In this document: positions 1-6,303 of the stretch, piece by piece
How the letters are laid out: each line of letters starts with the position of its first letter
How positions within the stretch are numbered: the first letter of the stretch is position 1
Source: an uncultured Oscillibacter sp.
Lineage (GTDB): Bacteria > Bacillota > Clostridia > Oscillospirales > Oscillospiraceae
Direction: 5' to 3'
Assembly: GCA_910587875.1 (NCBI GenBank)
Contig: CAJUOD010000101.1
Location: forward strand, 1-10,185
DNA length: 10,185 nt
Position numbers and translations under genes: made by a program
The notes under the pieces: model-generated
The model's database searches: none
The model's input: the letters and a program-made list of their open reading frames with translations, nothing else
What the model was told of the DNA's origin: nothing

Positions 1-781
1 TCCAGCCGTTGACCACCGTGTGGAGCAGCATCATGTAGAGGCCGATCAGAGCGGGGAGGTAAAAAATGGCGGTCAGCCCCTCGGGGGGATACCAGTGGAG
101 AACCTGAACGAAGAAGGCGGAGGACATATAGCCCAGGAAGGCCCCCAGGGCCAGCAGGCCGATTCCAACGAGCCCGTACCACCGGGGCACGTCCCGGATG
201 GGCTCGGACTTGTGGGACTCCTGGACGATGTCGATGATGTTGGTCCGCTTCACGGAGCGGCTCCCCAGGAAGAACATCATAACGATGACAAAGGCGGAAA
301 AGGCCAGGGAAAACAGGTACGCATAGGGGTTGAACACCAGGCGCATTTCCTCCGTGTCCACCACGGCCAGCCGGAAGAACTGCCACAAAATCCAGGCCAG
401 GGGACCGCCAAAAACCGCCCCGGCGGCGCAGGAGCCCAGGGAAATAACCCCCAGCTCCCGGTACAGCTCCCCCCGGATCTGGGCCCGGGAGGCCCCCAGG
501 GCCAGGAACACGCCGGTCTCCCGGGACTTCTGCCGGAAGAAGAGGCCGGAGGCGTAGGTGGTGAACACGGCGCAGCCGATGACCGCCAGGATGAAGATCA
601 TCATCACCTGCTTGCGGCTGTCGCCCCCCTCGGGGAGGACGTTTAAAACGGTAGGAGCCCGCATCATGCAGACGTAAGCCGTGATGAGCAGCACGGAGAA
701 GAAGCAGCACCCCGCCAGGAGCGCGTATTGCTTTTTGTTTCTCCGGCGCATGAGAGCGTAGACCTCGGAAAAATGGCGCAT
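1..781 (-). CDS. BceB-like ABC transporter permease (FtsX-like), 3' end beyond window
   Basis: Open frame without a stop down to base 1, giving the first 260 residues of a membrane permease. Predicted membrane segments lie at about residues 19-40, 59-82, 111-134, 152-173, 202-226 and 236-258. The stretch after segment 2 (RETGVFLALGASRAQIRGEL) is the typical FtsX/BceB cytoplasmic coupling region. Segment count and order fit the N-terminal half of BceB-type permeases, whose large extracellular loop would lie off-window. With the adjoining ATPase it would form a peptide detoxification, sensing or lipid-handling transporter; the substrate is unknown. Start choice: ATG at 781 has GGGAGG eight bases upstream; an alternative ATG at 787 overlaps the ATPase stop as ATGA but sits only two bases from that site. 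Either way the gene is translationally coupled to the ATPase. Family call is good, substrate is not inferable. Confidence 0.85.
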   Translation of the reverse strand, partial: MRHFSEVYALMRRRNKKQYALLAGCCFFSVLLITAYVCMMRAPTVLNVLPEGGDSRKQVMMIFILAVIGCAVFTTYASGLFFRQKSRETGVFLALGASRAQIRGELYRELGVISLGSCAAGAVFGGPLAWILWQFFRLAVVDTEEMRLVFNPYAYLFSLAFSAFVIVMMFFLGSRSVKRTNIIDIVQESHKSEPIRDVPRWYGLVGIGLLALGAFLGYMSSAFFVQVLHWYPPEGLTAIFYLPALIGLYMMLLHTVVNGW

Positions 782-783
782 GG

Positions 784-1527
784 TCATTCCCTCCCCATCT
801 CGCGAACCGCGTCCAAAAGCAGGTCCTGGAATTTCTCCCGGTCCGTGGTCCCCTTCTCCAGTTCTCTCCAGACCACGCCGTCCCGGAGAATCACCACCCG
901 GTCGCAGAAGGAGGCGGCGTAGGAGTCGTGGGTCACCATGAAGATGGTAGCCTCCAGGGCGCTCTTCGCCTGCTCAAAGGAGCGGATCACCGCCCGGGTG
1001 GACTTGGAGTCCAGGTTGCCCGTGGGCTCGTCGGCCAGGATCAAAAGCGGATGGTTGATGAGGGCCCGGGCCACGGCGGTGCGCTGCTTCTCGCCGCCGG
1101 AGATCTCCGCCGGGTACTTGTCCCGGATGCCCGCGATGCCGAAGACCTCACAGAGCTGATCGGCCCGGGCCTCCGTCATGTCGGAGACGATACCGCCGAT
1201 GATGGCGGGCAGGAGGATGTTCTGCCGGACCGTCAGGCCGTCCAGCAGGAGGAAGTCCTGGAAGACAAAGCCCAGCTGCTTGTTCCGGATCTCCGCCAGG
1301 GCGTCCTCGTCCAGGCGGGCCAGCTCGGTCTTCCCCAGGCGGATGCTGCCGGAGTCCGTGGGGATGTAGCAGGAGATGCAGTTTAAGAGGGTGGTCTTGC
1401 CGGAGCCCGAGGGGCCCATGACGGCGACGAATTCGCCCTTGCCCACGTGGAGGGAGACCCCCTTGAGGACCTCGTAGGAGGTCTTTCCCACTTGGTAGGA
1501 TTTGCGCAGGTTTTCCACAGTCAGCAT
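784..1527 (-). CDS. BceA-like ABC transporter ATP-binding protein
   Basis: A complete 247-residue ABC ATPase that powers the adjacent permease. Visible motifs: Walker A GPSGSGKTT (38-46), Q-loop glutamine in FVFQDF (Q90), signature SGGEKQR (143-149), Walker B LLILADEPTGNLD (161-173) and H-loop histidine in VTHD (H200). The segment after the H-loop (SYAASFCDRVVILRDG) resembles the BceA/YxdL subgroup within the larger MacB/LolD family. The signature has EK where QQ is usual. The ATG at 1527 is preceded by AAGGAA about nine bases upstream, and this site lies just after the stop of the TraX gene. The gap to that gene is 16 bases with no terminator, so one transcript is likely. BceAB-type pairs usually confer resistance to cell-wall-active peptides or sense them; here this is only an inference. 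LolD/MacB-type export is the main alternative. Confidence 0.92.
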   Translation of the reverse strand: MLTVENLRKSYQVGKTSYEVLKGVSLHVGKGEFVAVMGPSGSGKTTLLNCISCYIPTDSGSIRLGKTELARLDEDALAEIRNKQLGFVFQDFLLLDGLTVRQNILLPAIIGGIVSDMTEARADQLCEVFGIAGIRDKYPAEISGGEKQRTAVARALINHPLLILADEPTGNLDSKSTRAVIRSFEQAKSALEATIFMVTHDSYAASFCDRVVILRDGVVWRELEKGTTDREKFQDLLLDAVREMGRE

Positions 1528-1543
1528 AATACTCGTTCCTTTC

Positions 1544-2314
1544 TTACAGCACGAATTGGAGGATGGCGATGACCGCCAGATGGGCGGGATAGAAGATGTA
1601 AAAGAACCACTTTGGGATCTTGAGCCCGGAGCGGGTAGGGAGGAAAATCAGCGGCGCGGCCAGCAGGGCGAAAACGGTCCAGTCCACGGCGAAGCCGCCC
1701 AGCTTCAGGGCCAGCGGGTCCTCCATGTAACCGCCCCACAGGGCCGGGAGGTAGTTCAGCGTATAGAGGAGCGCCCCGATTTTGGGGTGGTTCCGGCAGA
1801 GGAAGAAGATCAGCATCAGCTGAATCCCGATGCCGGAGTAGTCGAAGTTCCACCAGCTCACCACAAAGAGGGCCCCGAAGAACAGCCACCACTTCCGCTC
1901 CTTGAACCCCACCATCGCCAGCAGGGAGAGGAACAACGTGAAGAAGATGTTCCAGTTCATCCAGTTCCGGTCCACCATCCAGTCGTGGGGATGGAAGGCC
2001 AGGACGTAGAAGGGCTGGGAGATGACGGCAAAGAGAGCCAGGCGGCCCAGATACCGCTTCACGTCGTGGGTATACAGCAGGCCCACGGTCAGGCAGTAGC
2101 AGAAGATGGGGAAGGCCAACCGCCCGATCCAGCGAAACACGCCTACCTCCGGGAAGAAGGCGCCGCCCACGTGGTCGATGAGCATGGCGGTGATGGCCAC
2201 CAGCTTCAAGAGGTCCGTGTCCAGATTCGTTTGCAGCCGGGGCCCCTGCCGGGGGACCTCTGTGGGGGTGGTCAGGGCGTGCCGGATGCGGGCGGGAAGG
2301 GTTTGAGTGTTCAT
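1544..2314 (-). CDS. TraX-family integral membrane protein (putative acyltransferase)
   Basis: A 256-residue polytopic membrane protein after a hydrophilic N-terminus of about 33 residues. Landmarks match the TraX family (named for the F-plasmid protein that N-acetylates pilin): LLKLVAITAMLIDHVGG (35-51), IGRLAFPIFCY (63-73), NIFFTLFLSLLAM (122-134) and a C-terminal FYPAHL (241-246). Many chromosomal homologues exist in Clostridia with no link to conjugation; there are no transfer genes here, so pilin acetylation is unlikely. By analogy it may transfer acetyl or another acyl group to an envelope component or peptide, but the substrate is unknown. The ATG at 2314 is chosen because a perfect AAGGAGGA lies six bases upstream; the same frame stays open to 3304 only because it runs antisense through the response regulator. 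It is the first gene of the unit with the ABC transporter, suggesting a shared envelope-defence or modification role. Confidence 0.85.
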   Translation of the reverse strand: MNTQTLPARIRHALTTPTEVPRQGPRLQTNLDTDLLKLVAITAMLIDHVGGAFFPEVGVFRWIGRLAFPIFCYCLTVGLLYTHDVKRYLGRLALFAVISQPFYVLAFHPHDWMVDRNWMNWNIFFTLFLSLLAMVGFKERKWWLFFGALFVVSWWNFDYSGIGIQLMLIFFLCRNHPKIGALLYTLNYLPALWGGYMEDPLALKLGGFAVDWTVFALLAAPLIFLPTRSGLKIPKWFFYIFYPAHLAVIAILQFVL

Positions 2315-2320
2315 GGCGAT

Positions 2321-2328
2321 TCCTCCTT
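2321..2328 (-). promoter_or_regulatory. Strong ribosome binding site of the TraX-family gene
   Basis: The minus strand reads AAGGAGGA six bases before the ATG at 2314. It fixes the start codon and rules out the longer upstream reading frame. Confidence 0.9.
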
Positions 2329-2354
2329 GCGTTTCTCTGGGTTCAGGGTACCGC

Positions 2355-2384
2355 AAAAAAACGGCCCCCGCAAACAGGGCCGTT
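2355..2384 (-). terminator. Hairpin plus U7 in the leader of the TraX-ABC unit (attenuator or terminator)
   Basis: Read on the minus strand, AACGGCCC pairs with GGGCCGTT (8 bp, 2377-2384 with 2360-2367, nine-base loop) and seven T follow (2361-2355; the innermost tract base doubles as the stem end). This has the form of an intrinsic terminator. It lies about 40 bases upstream of the TraX start codon, and no minus-strand gene precedes it. It is therefore either a leader attenuator for the TraX-ABC unit or a stop for antisense transcripts coming through the divergent two-component genes. On the plus strand the hairpin is followed only by TTCTCTT, a poor tract. No clear minus-strand promoter could be seen between it and 2525. 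Confidence 0.6.
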
Positions 2385-2402
2385 CTCTTCGGCGGGTCTG
2401 AT

Positions 2403-2464
2403 GTAAAGTTTGGCAGGTCTAACGGATCCGATGTCATATTTGGCGCTTCCGCCGTCATATTTGG
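2403..2464 (+). repeat. Three direct repeats, candidate LytTR operator
   Basis: GTAAAGTTTGG (2403-2413), GTCATATTTGG (2433-2443) and GTCATATTTGG (2454-2464). The last two are identical and 21 bases apart, about two helical turns; the first lies 30 bases from the second and matches it at 8 of 11 positions. The core AAAGTTTGG (2405-2413) fits the published general LytTR site form [TA][AC][CA]GTTN[AG][TG]; the other two fit less well. LytTR regulators typically bind paired direct repeats about 21 bases apart. The array ends one base before the -35 box of the LytTR gene, an activator position. It could also serve the divergent TraX-ABC unit. The repeats are seen directly; the binding is inferred. 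Confidence 0.6.
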
Positions 2465-2465
2465 T

Positions 2466-2494
2466 TTGGCGAATCCCGGCCTATGTGTTATAAT
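2466..2494 (+). promoter_or_regulatory. Extended -10 promoter of the response regulator/kinase operon
   Basis: A perfect TATAAT at 2489-2494 is preceded by TGT (2486-2488), forming an extended -10 element. A weak -35, TTGGCG (2466-2471), lies 17 bases upstream. Transcription would start near 2501, giving a leader of about 25 bases that contains the ribosome binding site. A weak -35 next to direct repeats suggests activator dependence. Confidence 0.75.
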
Positions 2495-2510
2495 AGTCAC
2501 AGCAAACCGC

Positions 2511-2516
2511 AAGGAG
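2511..2516 (+). promoter_or_regulatory. Ribosome binding site of the LytTR response regulator
   Basis: AAGGAG lies eight bases before the ATG at 2525. It decides this start over an in-frame ATG at 2483, which overlaps the -10 promoter element and so could not be translated from this promoter. Confidence 0.88.
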
Positions 2517-2524
2517 TTGATTCG

Positions 2525-3238
2525 ATGCTTCGCATTGGCATCTGCGACGACAGCGCCGAAGCCCGCGTCGCCCTCCGGGCCGCCCTGGAGCGGGCCCTGG
2601 AACGGCGGCGGAGCGGGGAGGCGTCCTTTTTCGAGTTCTCCTCCGGGGAGGGGCTCCTCCGTTGGCTGGAGAAGCACGCCGGGGAGCTGGACCTGGTGTT
2701 TTTGGACATTGAAATGGGGGAGCTGGACGGCATGGAGACCGCCCGCCGCCTCCGGGCCGCCGACGAGGGGCTCCAGCTGGTCTTCGTCACCGGGTACACG
2801 GACTACGTCTTCGACGGCTACGCCGTGGGGGCCCTGGGCTACCTGATGAAGCCCCCAAAGCCGGAACAGCTGGACGGTGTACTGGACCGGGCCGCGGAGG
2901 CCCGCCTCCGGGACGGGGACAAGGCGTTTCTCTGCCGCAGCGGGGAAACCCTGTACCGCATCCCCAAGAAAACCATCCTCTATTTCGCCTCCGACCGGCG
3001 GCAGGTCTCCTGCGTCTCCACCGCCCGGACCTACGTCTTTTACGGCAAGCTGGACAACGTGGAACGGGATGTGGGGGACGGCTTCGTCCGGGTCCACCAG
3101 CGCTACCTGGTCCGGGTCTCCGCCATAGACCGGATGGAGGGAAACCAGATCTTCGTGGGGGACGCCGCCATCCCTGTCAGTCGGGCCTGCCGGTCCGCCG
3201 CCCTGGCCGCCCTGGCCCGGTCGGCCCTGGAGGGCTAG
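2525..3238 (+). CDS. LytTR-family response regulator
   Basis: A 237-residue two-domain transcription regulator of the AgrA/LytR type. The receiver domain (about 1-125) shows the acidic pair D8/D9, phosphoacceptor D61 in LVFLDIEMGELDGM, T89 in FVTGYTDY and K109 in YLMKPPK. The LytTR DNA-binding domain (about 130-235) shows the pattern RIPKKTILYFASDRRQV and ends with GDGFVRVHQRYLVRVSAI, characteristic of the fold. Its cytoplasmic role is to bind direct repeats near promoters when phosphorylated. Its kinase partner starts three bases after its stop, so the pair is co-transcribed. Candidate operator repeats and an extended -10 promoter lie just upstream, suggesting autoregulation. The divergent TraX-ABC unit is a plausible further target. 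Family assignment is firm; target genes are inferred. Confidence 0.95.
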   Translation: MLRIGICDDSAEARVALRAALERALERRRSGEASFFEFSSGEGLLRWLEKHAGELDLVFLDIEMGELDGMETARRLRAADEGLQLVFVTGYTDYVFDGYAVGALGYLMKPPKPEQLDGVLDRAAEARLRDGDKAFLCRSGETLYRIPKKTILYFASDRRQVSCVSTARTYVFYGKLDNVERDVGDGFVRVHQRYLVRVSAIDRMEGNQIFVGDAAIPVSRACRSAALAALARSALEG

Positions 3239-3241
3239 ACC

Positions 3242-4564
3242 ATGGAGACCGTGCTGTTCTTCCTCTCCCGGATGGCGGAGTATATACTGCTCTACCTCCG
3301 GCACTGGTCCTGGTTCCTCCTGATTCTGGCCAGCGGCTTCTTTCTTTTTCGGCTTGTCTCCGCCTTCCTGCCGGTGAAGCCCCGGCGGGGCTGGCGGATT
3401 GGCCTGACGGTATTCCTAGGCGTCATCTCCGGGCAGATTATCTGGCTGGGGGACCCGAACCTGCTGTTCGCCCTGCTGGCCTTCGTTCCCGCGCTGATGC
3501 TGGCCTCCAAGGGGGACCGGGCGGGGCGGCTGGCGGTGACGGTGATCTTCTTCTGCCTCATCATGCCCGTCTGCGCCGTCTTGGACACCTACTGCGCCCC
3601 CATCATGGCCCACTACGGGCTGGACGACGTCTACTACTACTCTGAAAAGTTCATCCGTCTCGCCGTCTGGGGCCTTCTATACCTGGGGGCCCGGAAGCGC
3701 CTGCCGGAGCAGCCGCCCCGGCTGTCTCCCCGCTTCTGGAGGCTGACGCTTCTGCTGGCCGCCATGCCCTTCAGCGCTCTGCTGGCGGTGGTGCTGCTGA
3801 CCTTTGAGGGCGGCATCGGCACAAACTCCGCTGCCCACAGCCTGACCATGAACCTGGGGGTGGTGGTGCTGCCCTTCGTGTTTCTGACGGCCCTGGTCCT
3901 GCTGTACGCCATCCTGGTGCTGGAGGACCACGAGCGGCTGGAACAAGCGGACAAGCTGGCCTCCCTCCGGGAGAGCTACTACCAGGGCCTCCGGCGGGAG
4001 GAGCGGCAGGTCCGCACCCTGCGCCACGACCTCCGCAACCACCTGACGGCCCTCCGGGGCCTGGTGGAGACCGGGGAAGGGGTCAAGGCCCTCCAATACA
4101 TCGACCAATTAGCGGACTCCCCGGCCCTCCGGGGCGGGAAGCGGCTGTGCGAGAACGACGCGGCCAACGCCGTCCTCTCCGCCAAGGCGGAGGCCATGGG
4201 CCGGGCGGGCCTCACGGCGGACTTTACCGTCTCCCTGCCCAAGGACCTTCCCCTGGGGGACGCGGACCTGTGCGCCTTGCTGGGCAACGCCCTGGACAAC
4301 GCCATGGAGGCGGCGGAGCGGGCGGAGGACAAGGCGGTCCTCCTCCGCTGCCGGGTGGAAAAGGGCCTCTTCATGCTCCGGGTGGAGAACGCCTACGCCG
4401 GGGAGCTGTCGGCGGACCTCTCAACCACCAAGGCGGACAAGGCCGCCCACGGCTTCGGCCTCACGGGGATGCGTGAGATCGCGGAGCGCCTGGGCGGCTC
4501 GCTGGAGACCCGGTCCGGGGGCGGGCGGTTCGAGCTGGTGGTGTGCATCCCTCTGTCTCCATAA
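3242..4564 (+). CDS. GHKL-domain membrane sensor histidine kinase, partner of the LytTR regulator
   Basis: A 440-residue sensor kinase of the AgrC-like HPK10 class. The N-terminal half holds about six or seven membrane segments (roughly 22-42, 52-70, 73-88, 97-117, 136-150, 166-188, 203-227) and no large extracellular domain, a layout used for sensing peptides at the membrane. A short linker (228-258) leads to the H-box RTLRHDLRNHLTAL with phosphoacceptor H262. The ATPase part shows the N-box LGNALDNAMEAA (around 348-358) and a G-box HGFGLTGM (403-410). The start at 3242 has GGAGGG seven bases upstream, inside the end of the regulator gene, indicating translational coupling. The signal is unknown; no AgrB/AgrD-like signal peptide genes are in the window. 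The stop codon sits inside the A-tract bordering the minus-strand terminator. Confidence 0.93.
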   Translation: METVLFFLSRMAEYILLYLRHWSWFLLILASGFFLFRLVSAFLPVKPRRGWRIGLTVFLGVISGQIIWLGDPNLLFALLAFVPALMLASKGDRAGRLAVTVIFFCLIMPVCAVLDTYCAPIMAHYGLDDVYYYSEKFIRLAVWGLLYLGARKRLPEQPPRLSPRFWRLTLLLAAMPFSALLAVVLLTFEGGIGTNSAAHSLTMNLGVVVLPFVFLTALVLLYAILVLEDHERLEQADKLASLRESYYQGLRREERQVRTLRHDLRNHLTALRGLVETGEGVKALQYIDQLADSPALRGGKRLCENDAANAVLSAKAEAMGRAGLTADFTVSLPKDLPLGDADLCALLGNALDNAMEAAERAEDKAVLLRCRVEKGLFMLRVENAYAGELSADLSTTKADKAAHGFGLTGMREIAERLGGSLETRSGGGRFELVVCIPLSP

Positions 4565-4593
4565 AAAACGCCCCCTCCCGATGGGAGGGGGCG
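4563..4593 (-). terminator. Intrinsic terminator of the atp-kinase transcript between convergent genes
   Basis: A perfect 11-bp stem (CGCCCCCTCCC, 4569-4579, with GGGAGGGGGCG, 4583-4593) and a GAT loop. On the minus strand it is followed by six T (4568-4563). It is a strong intrinsic terminator for leftward transcripts 17 bases after the orphan kinase stop. On the plus strand no T run follows, so the rightward kinase transcript may end poorly here and run antisense into the neighbour. Confidence 0.9.
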
Positions 4594-4609
4594 CTCGATC
4601 GTGATCCCA

Positions 4610-5896
4610 CTACAAAAACAGCCGCAGCGTAAACCGGCCGTTTTCCGCCTGGAAGGTGCACCCGCCGCCATATTTCTTCACGAGGGACTGGATGCTTTGC
4701 ACCCCGATCCCATGGCCGGGGCGGTCGGACACCGGCAGGCCCTTTTCAAACCGGACCACTTCCCGGCAGGGATTGATAACCTGAAGGAAGAGCCTTCCAT
4801 TCTGCTTTTGAAACGAGAATTTCACGCCGATGGTACAGGCCGTTCCCGCTTCAGCCAGGAGCAGGCAGGCGTGGAACGCGTTTTCCAGAGCGTTGGAGAG
4901 GATGACGCACAGGTCGCTGTCCACAACGGAGATCACAGCGGGAAGCGCTCCCCGCACGTCCATTTCGATTCCGGTCTTCTCCGCCCGGTCGGCAAAGGCG
5001 GAGAGGATTAGGTTGGCGGCCTCGTTTTCGCAGTAGCGCCGCACCTGCTGGGCCTCAAGCTCCGCGCATATGCCGGAAATATAGTCCTTCGCCCGCTCCG
5101 CCTGCCCGTTTTCGATGCAGGAGAACAGATATTGCAAATGATGGCGCAGGTCGTGGCGGTACCGGGCGGCCGCGGCCTGGGACTCCCGCAGCTGGGTGAT
5201 CTCATGGGTAGCCTGGGCCACCTGCAGCTTCAGGTTTTCCTGCGTCTGCCGAAGCAGGGTCCGCTTGCCCTCCTCGGCGGAGTTATGCAGCAGAAAGATG
5301 ATATAGGCCCCGCAGCAGACTGTGGGCATAAACTCCACTACCACCGGGGAACCCCGGGACAGCAGGTCCGTATAAATCCGCGTGAGATAATCAAAGCCGT
5401 AGTACAGGGCCGGGATCAGGCCGAACTGGCACTGCATCCTCGCCGGATGCTCCATCATCTGCCGGACGGCGGGGGAGGCAAAGCGCAGCAAAACCACCAG
5501 CCACGGCACGGTGAACGCCAGCTCCGCCAGCTCCTGCGCCGCCGGCACCCTGGGCAGCAGCGCCGCCACCAGTAGCGCCGGCCAGCGCCGCATCTGGCAG
5601 AACAGATAGGCGGACAAAATGGAGATCGCCGGCCACAGCCACTTTCCGGTGAGAGCGCGGAGCAGAAACAGCAGCGGGATGTGCACAAGGAGCGGATAGA
5701 ACTGAGCCCAGCGTGCCGTGCCCCAGAAGAGATACGCCGCGCTCTGGGGAATCAGCATCAGCGCCGCGGCCAGCCAGAAGGCCCGGCGGCCGCTCCGGGC
5801 GGCCAGCGCGCCGCTGAAGGAGGCGGACAGCATGCTGCCGAAAACGCTCACCGCCGCGCCGTTCAGCAGGGAAACGATCATCTCGGCTTTATTCAT
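4610..5896 (-). CDS. Orphan GHKL-domain sensor histidine kinase coupled to atpC
   Basis: A 428-residue membrane histidine kinase. About six to eight hydrophobic segments fill residues 7-204; a likely coiled coil (208-245, with LKLQVAQATHEITQLRESQ) leads to the H-box RYRHDLRHHLQYLF with phosphoacceptor H248. The GHKL ATPase has the N-box LSNALENAF (333-341) and G-box GHGIGVQSI (394-402). The CENEAANLILSA stretch (289-300) parallels CENDAANAVLSA in the other kinase, so the two are related. The ATG at 5896 overlaps the atpC stop as ATGA, with GGAG five bases upstream, so it is translated from the ATP synthase transcript. No response regulator follows; a terminator closes the transcript. The partner could be the nearby LytTR regulator or one encoded elsewhere. 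Codon choice looks less GC-biased than in its neighbours (for example several AAA lysines), which may hint at later recruitment. All motifs look intact. Confidence 0.92.
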   Translation of the reverse strand: MNKAEMIVSLLNGAAVSVFGSMLSASFSGALAARSGRRAFWLAAALMLIPQSAAYLFWGTARWAQFYPLLVHIPLLFLLRALTGKWLWPAISILSAYLFCQMRRWPALLVAALLPRVPAAQELAELAFTVPWLVVLLRFASPAVRQMMEHPARMQCQFGLIPALYYGFDYLTRIYTDLLSRGSPVVVEFMPTVCCGAYIIFLLHNSAEEGKRTLLRQTQENLKLQVAQATHEITQLRESQAAAARYRHDLRHHLQYLFSCIENGQAERAKDYISGICAELEAQQVRRYCENEAANLILSAFADRAEKTGIEMDVRGALPAVISVVDSDLCVILSNALENAFHACLLLAEAGTACTIGVKFSFQKQNGRLFLQVINPCREVVRFEKGLPVSDRPGHGIGVQSIQSLVKKYGGGCTFQAENGRFTLRLFL

Positions 5897-6303
5897 CGAA
5901 TCTCCATGGCCTTGACCCGCAGCCGGTTCATGGCCCGGGCCAGGGTGGCCTGGGCCAGCTGGTACTCCTGCCGGCTCTTCTTCTGGAGCATGGCCTCCCG
6001 GGCCTGGTCCGCCTCCCGGCGGGCCCGGGCGGCGTCGATCTCCTCGGGCCGCTCCACGGAGTCCACCAGGACCAGGACCTCGTTCTTCTCAATCTTCACC
6101 AGGCCGGAGGACACCGCCGCCAATTGGACGGGCCCGTCCGGGACCTGGTAGCGCAAGGTCCCCGGCAGCACGGCGGCGATCATGTCGCTGTGGTGGGCCA
6201 GGATGCCCTGCTCCCCGTTGCTGGTGGGAATGGTCAGGCTGACGCAGGGCCCCTCGTAGAAGCTCCGGTCCGCCGCCAGGATGTGGGCCTGAAAGACTTC
6301 CAT
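5893..6303 (-). CDS. atpC: F-type ATP synthase epsilon subunit
   Basis: A 136-residue protein of normal length for the F1 epsilon subunit, part of the central rotor stalk and a regulator of ATP hydrolysis. The N-terminal beta domain (about 1-84) carries the family pattern FYEGPCVSLTIPTSNGEQGILAHHSDMIAAVLPG. The C-terminal helical pair (about 86-136) is complete. It includes IDAARA (89-94), which fits the I/LDxxRA motif linked to ATP binding in the Bacillus PS3 epsilon subunit, so a nucleotide-controlled inhibitory state is possible here (inference). The ATG at 6303 overlaps the atpD stop by one base (TGATG) with GAGG four bases upstream; a GTG at 6306 is less well spaced. Its stop overlaps the start of the downstream kinase. 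Confidence 0.95.
   Translation of the reverse strand: MEVFQAHILAADRSFYEGPCVSLTIPTSNGEQGILAHHSDMIAAVLPGTLRYQVPDGPVQLAAVSSGLVKIEKNEVLVLVDSVERPEEIDAARARREADQAREAMLQKKSRQEYQLAQATLARAMNRLRVKAMEIR

Noticed and set aside
20..646. Plus-strand 208-residue open frame at the window start
   Set aside because: It is antisense to the BceB-like permease, whose minus-strand frame is open throughout with clear membrane segments and FtsX-like features.
1544..2314. TraX as evidence of a conjugative element
   Set aside because: No relaxase, coupling protein, pilin, integrase or attachment site is visible, and TraX-family proteins are common on Clostridia chromosomes.
1502..2401. Plus-strand 299-residue open frame
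   Set aside because: It is antisense to the TraX-family gene and highly polar and repetitive (His, Gln, Glu, Gly, Pro), as expected for the complement of a membrane-protein gene.
2403..2464. CRISPR-like or mobile-element repeats
   Set aside because: Only three short 11-base copies with unequal spacing occur, next to a promoter; an operator is a better explanation.
2483..2524. Longer start of the response regulator at 2483
   Set aside because: That ATG lies inside the promoter -10 region; the ATG at 2525 follows AAGGAG at eight bases and begins at the conserved receiver-domain N-terminus.
2315..3304. Upstream extension giving a 586-residue version of the TraX-family protein
   Set aside because: The extra 330 residues are antisense to the response regulator, and part is low-complexity glycine/proline-rich sequence. 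A perfect Shine-Dalgarno site fixes the start at 2314.
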